Assembly: GCA_023101885.1 (NCBI GenBank)
Contig: JALPQD010000138.1
Span: forward strand, 2,782,542 to 2,846,541
Direction: 5' to 3'
From: Typhlomys cinereus
Taxonomy: Eukaryota; Chordata; Mammalia; Rodentia; Platacanthomyidae
DNA: 64,000 nt
Below the pieces are notes generated by a model that was not told the origin of the DNA, ran no database searches, and was given only the letters and a program-made list of their open reading frames with translations. Within the stretch, counting starts at the first letter, position 1. Every line of letters begins with the position of its first letter. Shown here piece by piece: positions 24,394 to 34,639 of this stretch. The position numbers and the translations under genes were made by a program.

Positions 24394-25149
24394 CAGAGGG
24401 GTGTGAGCTGTGTTTCTGTCTCTGAGCTGGGCTGAGAGGTGGGCATATGGGATTGAATCTTTCTTGTTTCTCAGTTGACTTAACAGGGTGACCCCCCAGT
24501 ACTCAGACCCTGTCCCTTGTCCCCATTTGACTTACTCTTCAAATTTTTCCTGACACCACAATGTCTCCGAATTTGTGCCTAAGAGACAAGAATAGGCTGA
24601 GAGACATGGCTGTAAGATAACTGGTGTGGCGATAGGTTGACCTTAGAAGGAGGTCATAGACATCCTTGCTCTTGCCCTGCCAGGCCACACTGGGGGTCTG
24701 TGGATAGCCCTAGGCATCATTCTGTCGATGGGAAGGTGGCGGATGGAACTTATGGGAGCAATACACTCAGAAGGAAGACTGAGTGTGGAAAACACATCAC
24801 TGAAAAATGAGGAAATGGGAAGATCTCTCATACGTTCAAGGTCTTCATGCTAGAAAGGGACACTTCTGCCACTAGGAATAATCATGTGTACTGCTTGTTC
24901 CCCTCCTGCCAAGCCTATTACAAGCAACTCACAGGAAATTCTCAAGATACCTTACCACATATATAAAACACTGGAATTCTTACTTTATAAATAAGGAAAC
25001 TGTAGGTGGATTCTAAGTTGCAACCTTCATTACAAAGCAGTATGAAGACCTGTTATTCATGGAGCTTCTTCTGATAAGGCCTGTTTGTTAGGAGAAGGAA
25101 TATTCCAATACTATCATCCTTCAAAGGGAATGGAAGGAGGGCAGTGGAG

Positions 25150-25345
25150 GAAAGCAACATGTGTTGAGCATCTCATGTATGCAGGTAGCTCCTCTGTATC
25201 ATTTCAACCAATCCTCCTATCAATTGTGTGAGAGAGGAGTTAATATCCTCATTTTACAGATAAGGAAATGGAAGTCCAGAGTCATTTAGTAGATCTGAGG
25301 ACTTTCTACCAGTGGCAGCCCATGCTTCTTAAGTTCATTGCCTTT
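25150..25345 (-). repeat. MIR, inverted
   Basis: 'tgttgagcatctcatgtatgc', 'aaccaatcctcctatcaattgtgtgag', 'cctcattttacagataaggaaatgg' and 'gtccagagtcatttagtag' follow antisense MIR almost end to end. Confidence 0.8.
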
Positions 25346-25656
25346 GCTGATCAGAGCAGAGATGAAGGTGTCCCAGGGCACAGCTGCTAAGCTGTGGACT
25401 CCTGCTACTTCACATGCTTATGCCTCATTGGTAACTGTTCTGTTGCTTATCTACCCTATCTACAGGATCCACATGCATATTCCTAGTGCCCGGCATTTGG
25501 GAGAATAAATGAATCCTAATAGAGACCCTGGTAACTTGAGGGGGGGGAGGGTTAAGTGAGGTTGTCCTTTACTGAGATGTTATAAAGAGATATTAGTGTT
25601 AAATCAGGGAGGGCCTATAGGTGCTTGAATTCCATGTATCTTCAAAATCACCGCAA

Positions 25657-25660
<4 letters not shown>

Positions 25661-25703
<43 letters not shown>
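25661..25703. repeat. (CA)n microsatellite
   Basis: A pure CA run of about 42 bp. Confidence 0.95.
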
Positions 25704-25704
<1 letters not shown>

Positions 25705-26689
25705 CTAGGCTTACATGGGAGCCCCAGAATCAGATTCAGTGGTAACAAGACCCTGTGTATTTTTAGTTTCCTTCAGTTTTTAGTTGATTATGCCCATGCT
25801 AAGATGTGAGACTGCAGCAGAAATCTAGTCTAAGGCACTGGGATCCTGGTGATGTCTGTTTCTGGAGCTGACTTTTCTTCTTTTGCTGGCTATGCAATTT
25901 CTCTGCTCACTGGTCTTCAAGGTCATCCCATGCTGGTGCAGAGAATCTGAGCACCCCAAAAGAGGCCTGGTGCAAAGTAAGACATAGGCACTTATCAGCC
26001 GGGTATTTGCTGAACAAAGTTCAGTTACAGTAGCCCTGTGGATCCGGGTTTAATAGATACTCAGACTTCTGGGCCTTTGATTCAAAGTCCCTGGACCTTA
26101 TCAGTGAATAATAATTGGCTCCCTGTGTGGTTTCCCAGGAACACAGCTTCTTGTCTTGGGTGAACTAGACTTGCAGGGTGAACTTGATTTAGTAGCCTGC
26201 ATGGCTTGAGCCACTGTTGCTTGTCTCCCAGGCAAGGAGGGTCCTTTGTTGTGGCTCAAAAGTCAAGAGACCAAAAACCTGTCAGCCACAAAGTGGACAC
26301 TGTGGCTTTAGGGCACATAAGTCACCTTGGATGTTTGTTCCAAGTACAGGGATATGGAGGGCCTGGAATTCGGCCCATTCATTCTAAAGTTTCAGAAGGA
26401 GTAGAACGATGAATTAAAGTGTGTTTTATTGGCCAGAGTGCAGAAGATTAGTGACTGTGGTCTGCTCATCCCTGAACAGAATATCGAAGCCACCCTCCCA
26501 CCCCAAGTCTCAGGGAATATTGTGGAATAGGGAGCAGTAAAATTGTAAGAACCTGAAAGGGTCAAGGATGCAGCAAGACACTCTCTTCTGGACATGAGAG
26601 GACTGTTGCATCCATGAATTCTCTGTAGCTATGTATTCTGTAAGACCTACATGTATTTCACCATGGGAGGGGAAAAATCTCAAGAGGTT

Positions 26690-26985
26690 TCATATCTTCT
26701 TGAGAGACTGATGGGAGTTAGTGATGCTGTCCTCAGTGGTCCACCACTGAAATGTGATTTATGCTCCAGCAAGTACACAGGCACATGCCACCAAAAGCAA
26801 CCAGATGAAACTCAGCAGGCCACACATTCAAAAAGACATGAAAATAGGAGGGAACTGGCAAGGAAGAGGGCTGTAATGAGAAAAGGCGGGGGGGGGGGTG
26901 GAATTGGGGATGAAGATGTGAAAATAACACAAATTCACTTTATCCATGTATGAAACTCTGTACGAATTTAAAAAAACCAAAAAGT
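26690..26985 (+). mobile_element. L1 3' UTR fragment
   Basis: Non-coding text with an internal purine/poly(G) block (about 26884-26900), then 'tttatccatgtatgaaactctg' and an A-rich end (TTTAAAAAAACCAAAAAG), as in old rodent L1 3' ends. The 5' boundary is uncertain. Confidence 0.5.
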
Positions 26986-27146
26986 GCATATTATAAAATC
27001 ACCCAGTTAATTAGTTAACCACTAACTAAGCTTATAGACATGTCATTTAAAGAGGTAGAAAGAAGATGCAATAGCTTGGGACATTTGAAAATTATACCTA
27101 CAAGGGTAAATAATCATAAAATGGGCAGCTGAGGATTTATTGAATG

Positions 27147-27225
27147 TTGGGGTAGAGCTTATAGCTCAGTGGCTGAACGCTTGCCTACCATGTGTGAGTC
27201 TCAGGGTTCTATCCAACAAAAGAAA
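27147..27225 (+). repeat. ID-type SINE
   Basis: GGGGTAGAGCTTATAGCTCAGTGGCTG, then ACGCTTGCCTACCATG and GGGTTCTATCC, then an A-rich tail (AAAAGAAAAGAAAAAGAAA). A and B boxes are recognisable. Confidence 0.75.
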
Positions 27226-27339
27226 AGAAAAAGAAATAAGCAAACCAACCAACCCCCAAGTTTGTCTAGTGCTTATTTGGTAGCTGGTTTTTTATTTACT
27301 TCTTATTTGCTATGCTGTCTGACTGCACAACATTCATTT

Positions 27340-27465
27340 GATAACAGTTTCCCATTAAGAGGCTCAGAGAAGTTTATTAGCTTCCAGAAGTCACACAGCT
27401 GGATTGTAACAGATGAAGGATTTGAGTTCAGTCACATCTGACTCAGAATTTCTGTCCTTCTTGTC
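27340..27465 (-). repeat. MIR fragment, inverted
   Basis: 'cccattaagaggctcagagaag', 'agaagtcacacagctgg' and 'gatttgagttcagtcacatctgactc' match the antisense MIR core and tRNA-proximal part. Confidence 0.75.
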
Positions 27466-27925
27466 ATCCTTCTCTGCCACCTACATGAACAGGGATCAGA
27501 TCTGGACATTTTGGATACAGGGATCTAAGTATTCTCTGTGTTGTGGACATCAGAGAAGTGATCCCCAAAACAGAGGGGATTGTGGGTAAGAGAAACATCA
27601 GTGAACACAGGATGGGGACATGTGTGGGGTCACATAGAGAAGTGTAGTCTACTCTTGCGGCAGGAGCCACAGTTTACATAATATATAAAGAGTCGGAAAA
27701 ATGGATTCAGATCCCATTGTGAAGCCTTTTCAATTCCAGACAAAGGGGATACCAGCCTTAACTGTCGGGATGTGGTGCAGCCCCAGGTTTGAAGACAGAA
27801 CCGCCACGTTCCAGCACAGCGTAGGAAGCAAGGCAGAGCCCTGGAGAATCTGGGCACTTGGGATCGGGGAGGAGGAGGGTGCATCTGAGATGGACTATGG
27901 CTTCCATTGACACTGTTCTTCACAG

Positions 27926-28056
27926 CCACAGCGCCAGAGCAAGCTCCGGCCCCACCAAGACCATACCAGGGTGTTCGAGTCAAGGAGCCGGTGAAGGAAC
28001 TGCTGAGGAGGAAGCGTGGCCATGCCAACAGCGGGGCGGCTGGCCCACCGACTGCG
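27926..28056 (+). CDS. Pou2af1: Pou2af1 coding exon 2, OCA peptide
   Basis: The acceptor TTCTTCACAG ends at 27925 and the donor GTGAGGGG starts at 28057. The exon completes Ser6 and encodes residues 6-49. It contains the family-defining OCA peptide YQGVRVKEPVKELLRRKRGH (residues 19-38), the basic segment that clamps the POU-specific domain and POU homeodomain on octamer DNA. The flanks are proline-rich (APEQAPAPPRP). The exon ends at a codon boundary. A dense TG-rich tract begins 48 nt beyond the donor. Confidence 0.97.
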
Positions 28057-28104
28057 GTGAGGGGCCACTGTGGGGAGCATGTGGACACCTAACATGCATG
28101 TTGC

Positions 28105-28281
28105 ATGTGTGTGTGTGTGCGCGTACACCTGTGTATGTGTGTATGCATGTGCATGCATGCGTGCATGTGCATGCATGCATGTGTGCCTGTGTATGTGTGC
28201 GTGTGTGCATGCGTGTGCATGCATGCATGTGTGCCTGTGTATGTGTGCATGTGTGCAGCGTGTGCATGCATGCATATGTGG

Positions 28282-28328
<47 letters not shown>
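28105..28328. repeat. TG/TGCA-rich minisatellite passing into pure (GT)n
   Basis: About 160 bp of TGCATG/TGTGTGCCTGTGTATG units repeat with a period near 52 bp (compare 28155-28206 with 28207-28258), then (TG)n runs from 28284 to 28327. The whole tract lies in intron 2. Confidence 0.9.
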
Positions 28329-28333
<5 letters not shown>

Positions 28334-28569
28334 AATTCACAGTGGAGGTGGTGAGAAGAATAAGGTGGGAATGTACTTCCTTGCTCCATGGACTGTCCAT
28401 TGGAGCCTGAAGACAGTGAGTTGCTCCGTGATACTGTGGAAAGGGTCTTGGCTGTAGCAAACTGGTGGTTCTTTGAGGTGGGATGTGGGTAGTGGAGCTG
28501 CCTTTCTCCATTGGAAAAGCTATTGATCAGAAGAGGAGGCAGTGAGACTGTAAAGATGGGAAGGTCCAC

Positions 28570-28990
28570 TGTTGGACCATTCCATTTAAGGCAGGACTGC
28601 TGTATCCAGGAACTCACTGCAGTGAGACTTGTCCTTACCAGACCTGCATAATGACTGACATACCAACATGTCCTCATGGACTATTGAGGAACTCAAGAGA
28701 GATAAGAACATACAGTGGAAACCTGAGGGACTAAAGCTGGATGTGTGAAGGGAAATGCCCCTGTCAGTGGGATGGCCCAAAGGGAGGCAATTGGTATGCC
28801 ACAGAGGCCTGAACCCCCATAAGAATAGATAAGTCAGAGGGAACCATGGGGTCCATAGAAGCAGACAGATAAGAAGGCAGGTGGGAGTGGAATGGATTGA
28901 AGAAGGGGAGGGAGGGGGGATGGAAGGAAGCAGGGATTAGTATTCAATATGCTTGTAAAATTAGAAAAAGAAAGAAAAAAAAATATATAG
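28570..28990 (+). mobile_element. L1 3' UTR fragment
   Basis: This has the rodent L1 3' layout: AGGCCTGAACCCCCATAAG, a purine-rich block GGGGAGGGAGGGGGGATGG, then GTATTCAATATGCTTGTAAAA and an A-rich end. The same terminal motif recurs at 54605-54672, which shows family identity. The 5' end is uncertain. Confidence 0.6.
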
Positions 28991-29002
28991 AGAGAGAGAG
29001 AG

Positions 29003-29068
<66 letters not shown>
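28991..29068. repeat. (GA)n/(GAAA)n simple repeat
   Basis: A GA run followed by about 15 GAAA units on the + strand, probably grown from the L1 A-tail. Confidence 0.95.
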
Positions 29069-29317
29069 CCATTGATAATGCCTGAGGGAGCCAGTGGCAT
29101 ATTCCAGTGCATATGCTAAGTGCACAGACATTTCGGTACATGGAAACACATATCCCTTTACAAATGCAAGTGGTAGTGGTCAGCAGTGAGGTGAGTGTTT
29201 TTTCTAACAAGGAGATTCTTCCCCATGTTCTCCTACCTTGGAATTCTTGGAGTCCCCTGAAGAAGGTTTGCTAGAGATGACGAAACACCCATCCTTGCTT
29301 TCTTCTCTCCCTTCCAG

Positions 29318-29360
29318 GTGGTGCTGCCTCACCAGCCCCTGGCGACCTACACCACAGTAG
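29318..29360 (+). CDS. Pou2af1: Pou2af1 coding exon 3 (43 nt)
   Basis: Acceptor CTCCCTTCCAG, donor GTAAGAAC. It encodes VVLPHQPLATYTTV (residues 50-63) plus the first base of Gly64. The length is not a multiple of three, so skipping this exon alone shifts the frame. Skipping exons 2 and 3 together (174 nt) keeps it. Confidence 0.96.
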
Positions 29361-29461
29361 GTAAGAACTCACTTTCTGCAGTTCTGGTTTCCTTGGGGGC
29401 TCTCTGCAGGTGACACCTGCTGTTTTGTAATTGCCTTTTTTTTTTTTTTTTAAATGTATAG
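29361..29461 (+). other. Pou2af1: Pou2af1 intron 3, 101 nt
   Basis: A very short intron with a strong 5' site (GTAAGAAC) and a run of about 18 T before AAATGTATAG. Confidence 0.93.
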
Positions 29462-29727
29462 GCCCTTCCTGCCTGGACATGGAGGTCTCTACTTCCACAG
29501 TGACCGAGGAAGGGGCCTTATGTGCTGGCTGGCTCTCACAGCCAGCCCCGGCCACCCTCCAGCCATTGACCCCATGGACGCCCTACACCGAATATGTGTC
29601 CCATGAAGCGGTCAGCTGCCCCTACTCAGCTGACATGTACGTGCAGCCCATGTGCCCCAGCTACACGGTTGTGGGGCCCTCCTCAGTGCTGACTTACGCC
29701 TCCCCGCCACTCATCACTAATGTCACG
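29462..29727 (+). CDS. Pou2af1: Pou2af1 coding exon 4
   Basis: It encodes residues 64-152, from GPSCLDMEVSTSTVTEEGAL through WTPYTEYVSHEAVSCPYSAD to PPLITNVT, with donor GTATGTCC at 29728. This is the proline/serine/threonine/tyrosine-rich central region, considered flexible and involved in activation. It matches human OCA-B nearly residue for residue as I recall it. The exon ends at a codon boundary. The open frame that runs on into the intron is read-through, not coding. Confidence 0.97.
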
Positions 29728-30189
29728 GTATGTCCTGCAAAAGCAGAGCTGTATATTAACTCGAGAGATGACACCACCCATTTAGAAAGCCCCTGGTCTT
29801 CATTGCCATTGGATCCCAAGATTATAAGCTCAGTTACATTTTCTGCATCTTCCCGGGTGGACGGCTCCTCGTCCTTTTGACTGAGCTGTCTTCCACAGAC
29901 ACTTCTTATACTTGCCTTGCTCCTCTGGGTTGGGGGGCCCTGCTTCTCTGCCTGAATCTCCCTAGCTGCTCTGTAAGCTGTGGGCCTCAGGGAGTGAAGT
30001 TTTTAGTGAAGGGGTATCAGGCGAAATCTTCATGGGGCCATAGTCAGACCTTCCTTTCACTTCAGGTAGTTTAACAATGGTAAAGGCCTTAAGAGTTGGA
30101 GCAAAAGTTGATACAATTTATCAGAAATACTACTTTTCAGCCAGATCCACCTGCAGGGTATTTTTTTTTCCAGATCCAGTGAACTGCAT

Positions 30190-30410
30190 TCAGCGGTTTG
30201 CAACCCTCCACCACTAATTAGCTCTGTGCCCTTAGGCTCGGTAACTTGATCTCTTTTAATTGACAGGATCCTCTATCTATTAGATGGAGATACTAACAAG
30301 AAGGTTACTGGTGGTATTAGATGAGTCAATGCACTTGGAGTCCTGCTTAACATACAAAAAGCTTATAAATGCTAATTATTAGGCTCATGTCAAAGCCTGA
30401 CAGCAATGTC
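30190..30410 (+). repeat. MIR
   Basis: 'ccaccactaattagctctgtgcccttaggctcgg', 'atggagatactaacaag', 'ttagatgagtcaatgcac' and 'gcttataaatgctaattatt' follow the MIR consensus from tRNA-proximal side to 3' end. Confidence 0.8.
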
Positions 30411-31709
30411 AATAAATAGCTGCCTTCATGTGCCTGAGGATAAGAGATGCCTCCTAGAGTCGGAGAAATGGGGGTCATAGTTTAATCTCATTGGTGCCTT
30501 TGTAACCCAAAGGGTGGGAGTCACTTACGTATTCAGGGGGAGAAAAGGCCTAGTATGTAGTAGTGCTTAGCTCACTCTGGGAAAACTGTGCGAAGCAGAG
30601 CTCCCTGAATAGCCACAGAGCCCACCTTTGGGGGTGGAGCTTGCCTCCACTCCCCGTGTCCCCTTTGTTTCCCTGAAGGGTCTGGTATCCTCCCAGTGCA
30701 CCTGCTTCTTGCCTCAGAGCACCTTCCTAGCAAGGTTTATGAGAGGGTCTCCCTCCATGCCCACCTGGCTGCCCAACCAACTGATTTGGAGGGGGGGATC
30801 TTGATGATGGTGGAGGGAGACTTAACTAAGCACCTTCCCCAGGCAATTAATTTCCATAGCCGCAGCCCAGGAGTGGAGGATGCAGTGGTTACCAGACATT
30901 TCATTACTGAGGATTCTTTGCAGTGTTTATCCCTTTTATCATCCCCACCTTCTGCTTTGAAAGATTCTGTGTATCAAACAAGCAGTGTTTATTAAGAAAT
31001 AATTGATTTGTTTTTGCCATTTTGTAAATGAACGCATCAAAGCTGGCTTGAGCTTTCAGTTCCACAATCACGATTAGCAGAGATAAAAGCTGTAATTCTA
31101 ACCCTTGGTAAGGAACCTGGAAGATGCAGGTGACCTCTCTAGGCTGAGGAGTCAAAAGGAAAGATTTCTACCTGGGGTTTTGGAGTAAAGGAAAAGGCAA
31201 GGCTCTCCCAGCTCCTGTCTAGCTCTAGGAAGCTGAGATGGGGAACCCCAAGATCAGGTCTAAAGAGAGGAAGTAGTGTGAATGTGGAATATACACGCCA
31301 GCCAGCACATCACCCCTCTTCACACACCCTGTTCTATTGTTCAGAAACACCCTGGAAGCTGGTTACTCAAACTGCGGTCCCTGTACCAGTCATGTGGGCA
31401 TCACCCTGAAAGAGGGTTCTATGTGCAGAATCTCAGACCCTACTCTAGATTTCTTGGGTCAGATTCTGTGTGGTGGCAAATTTGGGAGGCAGAGAAACCT
31501 CTATCCTCCATTACTTCACCAGTTTACTCTTAACCGGCAGTGGCAACTGGAGGTGCTAAAGGGGAGTTAAGGACTAAAAGGGGGTGGGACTTGACCTGGC
31601 TTGTGTCCAATGTCAGTGCAGAGAACTTCCTTTCCCACTTGCTCTTTTCAACTGTGGGAGGATATCTGAAAACCCAGGTTCTGCCTCTCTGATTTGACCT
31701 GAGGTGGTG

Positions 31710-32200
31710 GGTTAATCATGGTTCTCTAGTGGAACCGAATCAATAGAATGGACATATAGAAAGGGAACTCATTGCACTGGCTTATGAGATAAGGTCTTGG
31801 CAGTCCAACAATGGTTGCCGTAGCTGCTCAGTTCAGGAGCTGAATATCTCAGCAGTCCCAGTCTGGTGCTAAAGGTTGGAGGATTCCTGAAGAGCCTCTG
31901 GACCTCAGTCACACTGGAGGGTCGAAGATGCTGGGTTCTATGTCAGTCAAGAATGGCAGAAAGCAGGAAAGATGAACTTGCTGGGAGTGGGCAGAGGGGG
32001 ATGGGAAGAGAGAAAGAGAGACCTTCTTTTTTGCATTTTCTTTTATGTGGTCTGCTACTGGAAGGTACTACTCACATTTGAAATCATTGCATTTCAAATA
32101 CCTTAATTCAGATAATCTCTTCCATTGATCAGATGATAATCTGTTAGTTAATACCAGGTCAGTTAAGTTGCCAGCCAATATTAACTATCACAGGCAGGGA
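31710..32200. repeat. Old interspersed repeat, family not assigned
   Basis: 'atggttctctagtggaacc' and 'aagggaactcattgcactggc' at one end and 'agccaatattaactatcac' at the other resemble a widespread class of mammalian repeat with a 'ggttctcta/ccaga' start. A related start occurs at 41450. No coding capacity is visible. Confidence 0.45.
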
Positions 32201-32345
32201 CACAAATGGAGTCTTGTGACATGAGATGCCAGGAAGAAGAGCTGAGTGAAGGGGGAAGCCATGGGTTCCGTTGCTATGGCAACCATGGGCAGATGGGTCT
32301 CCCAGGCCTGCTGACCATCCTTCTTGTGCTTTCCCCTGTTCACAG

Positions 32346-32657
32346 CCCAGAAGCACTGCCGCGCCCACCGTGGGGACTCAGCTGGAGGCCCCTGAGCACC
32401 AGACGCCCCTGACCTACTTCCCATGGCCTCAGCCTCTTTCCACACTGCCCACTTCCGGCCTGCAGTACCAACCTTCTGGCCCTGCTCTGTCGGGGCCGCA
32501 GTTTGTTCAGCTTCCCATCTCCATCCCTGAGCCGGTCCTGCAGGACATGGATGACTCCAGAAGGGCCGGCTCCCTGACCATCGACAAGCTGCTGCTGGAG
32601 GAGGAAGACAGCAGCGCCTATGAGCTCAACCACAGCCTCTCGGTGGAGGGCTTTTAG
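32346..32657 (+). CDS. Pou2af1: Pou2af1 coding exon 5 and stop
   Basis: It encodes residues 153-255 and the TAG stop at 32655-32657. It includes YFPWPQPLSTLPTS, QFVQLPISIPEPVLQDMDD and the conserved acidic C-terminus SLTIDKLLLEEED...LSVEGF. The C-terminal part of OCA-B is its transactivation region. The text RRAGSLTIDK appears to lack one residue relative to the human and mouse proteins as I remember them, which accounts for 255 rather than 256 residues. Confidence 0.97.
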   Translation, partial: PRSTAAPTVGTQLEAPEHQTPLTYFPWPQPLSTLPTSGLQYQPSGPALSGPQFVQLPISIPEPVLQDMDDSRRAGSLTIDKLLLEEEDSSAYELNHSLSVEGF

Positions 32658-33570
32658 GGCTGGATCACGGCAGAGTCCTTCTCCTAAAACTGGGATTGAA
32701 AATGAGATTCCTGCCTGTCTGCCATAGCCTTCACATAACTATGCTTTCTATCTCAAACTAAACTGTGGTCCTCCCTCCCTCATTCCATCCCTCTACCCCC
32801 TTCTTCCTTCTCTCCACCCCATCTCCCTCTTTCTTACTTCTCTTTCCCATTTTCTTCCTGCGGGGCAGGGGTAAGGAATTGGAAGGATATTAGGGATAAT
32901 AGTGCACGGGAAATATTAAGTCTGAAGCTCAGAGGCACCCACGTCTGTCCCGTCTCATTCTCAAAGGGTCCCTTCTCCAGGGCCCCCTGCTTTGCAGTAG
33001 CAGAAGCACCATGGAGTTGTCCTAGGGCCAGTAAGACCCTCGGCCATTCTGAGCTACACGGGTTTCCCTTGGGGGAGCCAGTGCTTGCCAGTCCCCCTCC
33101 CCTCACTAATGAGGCAGCCAAGGTGTGAGTCCTCAAGCGGCCACTTCCCACACTCATGCGTCGGTGTTCTCAGCCTCGTTCAGATTTACAGTGCAAGCAG
33201 CTGTCTCAGGTTTGGGTTCACATGGTACTGGGTGGCAGGCAAGACAGTATCAGGGTGTGTGTTAGGGGCAGTCAGGGGGTGGGAGACGGGGCAGAGGAGT
33301 TGGAAATGCAGGTGCTTACCTTCAGCTGGAGAGGCAGTGGGAAGAGGGAGGCTGAGGAAAACTATTACTTTAATATGCACGTTTGCAGCTTTCCATGATC
33401 CCCCTGAAGTCTAAGGTAGTGGAGTTTCTGCTAGTGCTGTAAAGTAAATTTTCACACAAACCATACCTAAGCTACTATTATATAAGCAAAGGATTTCTGC
33501 TGATCAAACCCCATCCTTCCTGGAGGTCTAGAGCTACAATGAAAGGCCCCAAAGTTTCATTTCAACCAAC

Positions 33571-33692
33571 CTTCTTTTCTTCCTTCCTTCCTTCCTTCCT
33601 TCCTTCCTTCCTTCCTTCCTTCCTTCCTTCCTTCCTTCCTTCCTTCCTTCCTTCCTTCCTTCCTTCCTTCCTTCTTTCTTTCCTTCCTTCCT
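33571..33692. repeat. (CCTT)n pyrimidine microsatellite in the 3' UTR
   Basis: About 28 almost uninterrupted CCTT/TTCC units on the transcript strand. Confidence 0.95.
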
Positions 33693-33984
33693 AAAGTAAC
33701 ATTAGATTTGCAGGGAACTGGTTGCAACCATTACCAAGGTACACAGCATCCCTTGGGAGCTGCACATTGTCTGAGAGTGGCAACAGTGTCACCACGAGGC
33801 ATACACTTTAGTCTATAGATTATTTTGTTTGTGGGAATGAAAATTTGTTTAATGCCTTTTTAAAAACATTTTAAATAAATTTGGGAAAATTTTATCTTTT
33901 TCGTCCCTTCTTTCCCAGCTTCTGTTATTTCAATACATATTTCTCAATATTCACTAAAATTCCAGCACATATACCTTGAACCAT

Positions 33985-34018
33985 TTAAAATTTTTTTTAT
34001 TATTCAATTATGCGTGTA

Positions 34019-34053
<35 letters not shown>

Positions 34054-34263
34054 AGAACCATGGATGAATTCGGGAACCACCATGGGCGCCTCCACCTCCT
34101 CCTTGTTTACTCTGCCCTGGGATTCACAGGCTCTGCCCTACTAGGAGCAGGAACGCAGGCCACCTCTGCTTCCAACCGGCGTCTATACGTGGGGTCTAGG
34201 ATCCGAACTCAGGACCTTCCGCCTGCAATGCAGAGGCTTAACCCCTGAGCCACCTCTCCAGCC
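33985..34263 (-). mobile_element. Young-subfamily tRNA-type SINE, inverted, inside the 3' UTR
   Basis: Full-length, reading on the minus strand from GGCTGGAGAGGTGGCTC through GAGTTCGGATCC to a (CA)n tail (34021-34048 on +, as GT) and an A-rich end. It closely matches the copies at 11235 and 15586. A target-site duplication is not obvious. Confidence 0.85.
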
Positions 34264-34633
34264 TCATTTTTATCCACCCTCAATATTTAGATTGTAGAGC
34301 CTTAGATGGTAAATTTCCACCTCTGTTGGCAGTCATGGTGAATAAAAAGGGGAGAGAGGAGATCTTGGTCCTCTTTAATTCAAGTCATGGTTTCCTACAT
34401 ATACAAAAACACTATCCAAGATTTTCCAGCTAGTTGATGGTTTGAGACTATTTAGACCACCCTTCTCAAAAGAATTCGTGTTTGCAAATATGCAGCAGAG
34501 AAATAAAGTATTATATTAGCTAGGATTGACATGGTATTTTTTTCTTTCTTATCTTGACCCAAAGTTTTAGTTGTGGTAGTCCCTCCAGATTTCCTCCTGG
34601 GCTATTTTGCTAAGATGGAAATAAAACATTTTC

Positions 34634-34639
34634 AATAAA
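34634..34639 (+). terminator. Pou2af1: Likely Pou2af1 poly(A) signal
   Basis: AATAAA, followed at 34651-34678 by a T10 run and GTGTGTTTC, a good downstream U/GU element. Upstream AATAAA hexamers at 33874 and 34502 could give shorter messages. Confidence 0.55.

Larger units (their letters stand above)
6911..27925 (+). other. Pou2af1: Pou2af1 intron 1 (21 kb)
   Basis: No further exon is recognised. The intron holds several tRNA-type SINEs, one B4-type composite, MIR relics, two L1 3' ends, microsatellites and a possible pseudogene near 24 kb. Octamers lie at 8264-8271, 11807-11814, 18269-18276, 23399-23406 and 24386-24393. The part near exon 1 (about 6.9-9.2 kb) is mostly unique and is the likeliest place for intronic regulation. 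The stretch 11.95-12.42 kb looks like a worn retroelement remnant, but I could not name a family. Confidence 0.75.
28057..29317 (+). other. Pou2af1: Pou2af1 intron 2
   Basis: A 1.26 kb intron, mostly repeat: a TG-rich minisatellite and (GT)n tract near the donor, an L1 3' end, and GA/GAAA simple repeat. Only the last 250 nt before exon 3 look unique. Confidence 0.85.
29728..32345 (+). other. Pou2af1: Pou2af1 intron 4
   Basis: A 2.6 kb intron with a MIR (30190-30410) and an old interspersed repeat (about 31710-32200). The remainder (for example 30.5-31.7 kb) is unique sequence with no recognised exon. The acceptor is CCCTGTTCACAG. Confidence 0.85.

Noticed and set aside
28105..28328. CRISPR-like repeat array
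   Set aside because: The repeats are low-complexity TG/TGCA without distinct spacers, and the genome is mammalian.
27858..28677. Long open frames (199 codons on +, 260 on -) across exon 2 and the TG tract
   Set aside because: They consist largely of Cys/Val or His/Thr strings from TG/CA repeats, which have few stops. Only the exon 2 part in the MLWQK frame is real.
28834..29210. Leu/Phe/Ser-rich minus-strand frames
   Set aside because: They are translations of the GAAA/GA simple repeat and the L1 purine tract.
29431..29880. A 149-codon single-exon gene containing exon 4
   Set aside because: It is exon 4 plus read-through into introns 3 and 4. The donor GTATGTCC at 29728 and the homology end at NVT show the true boundary.
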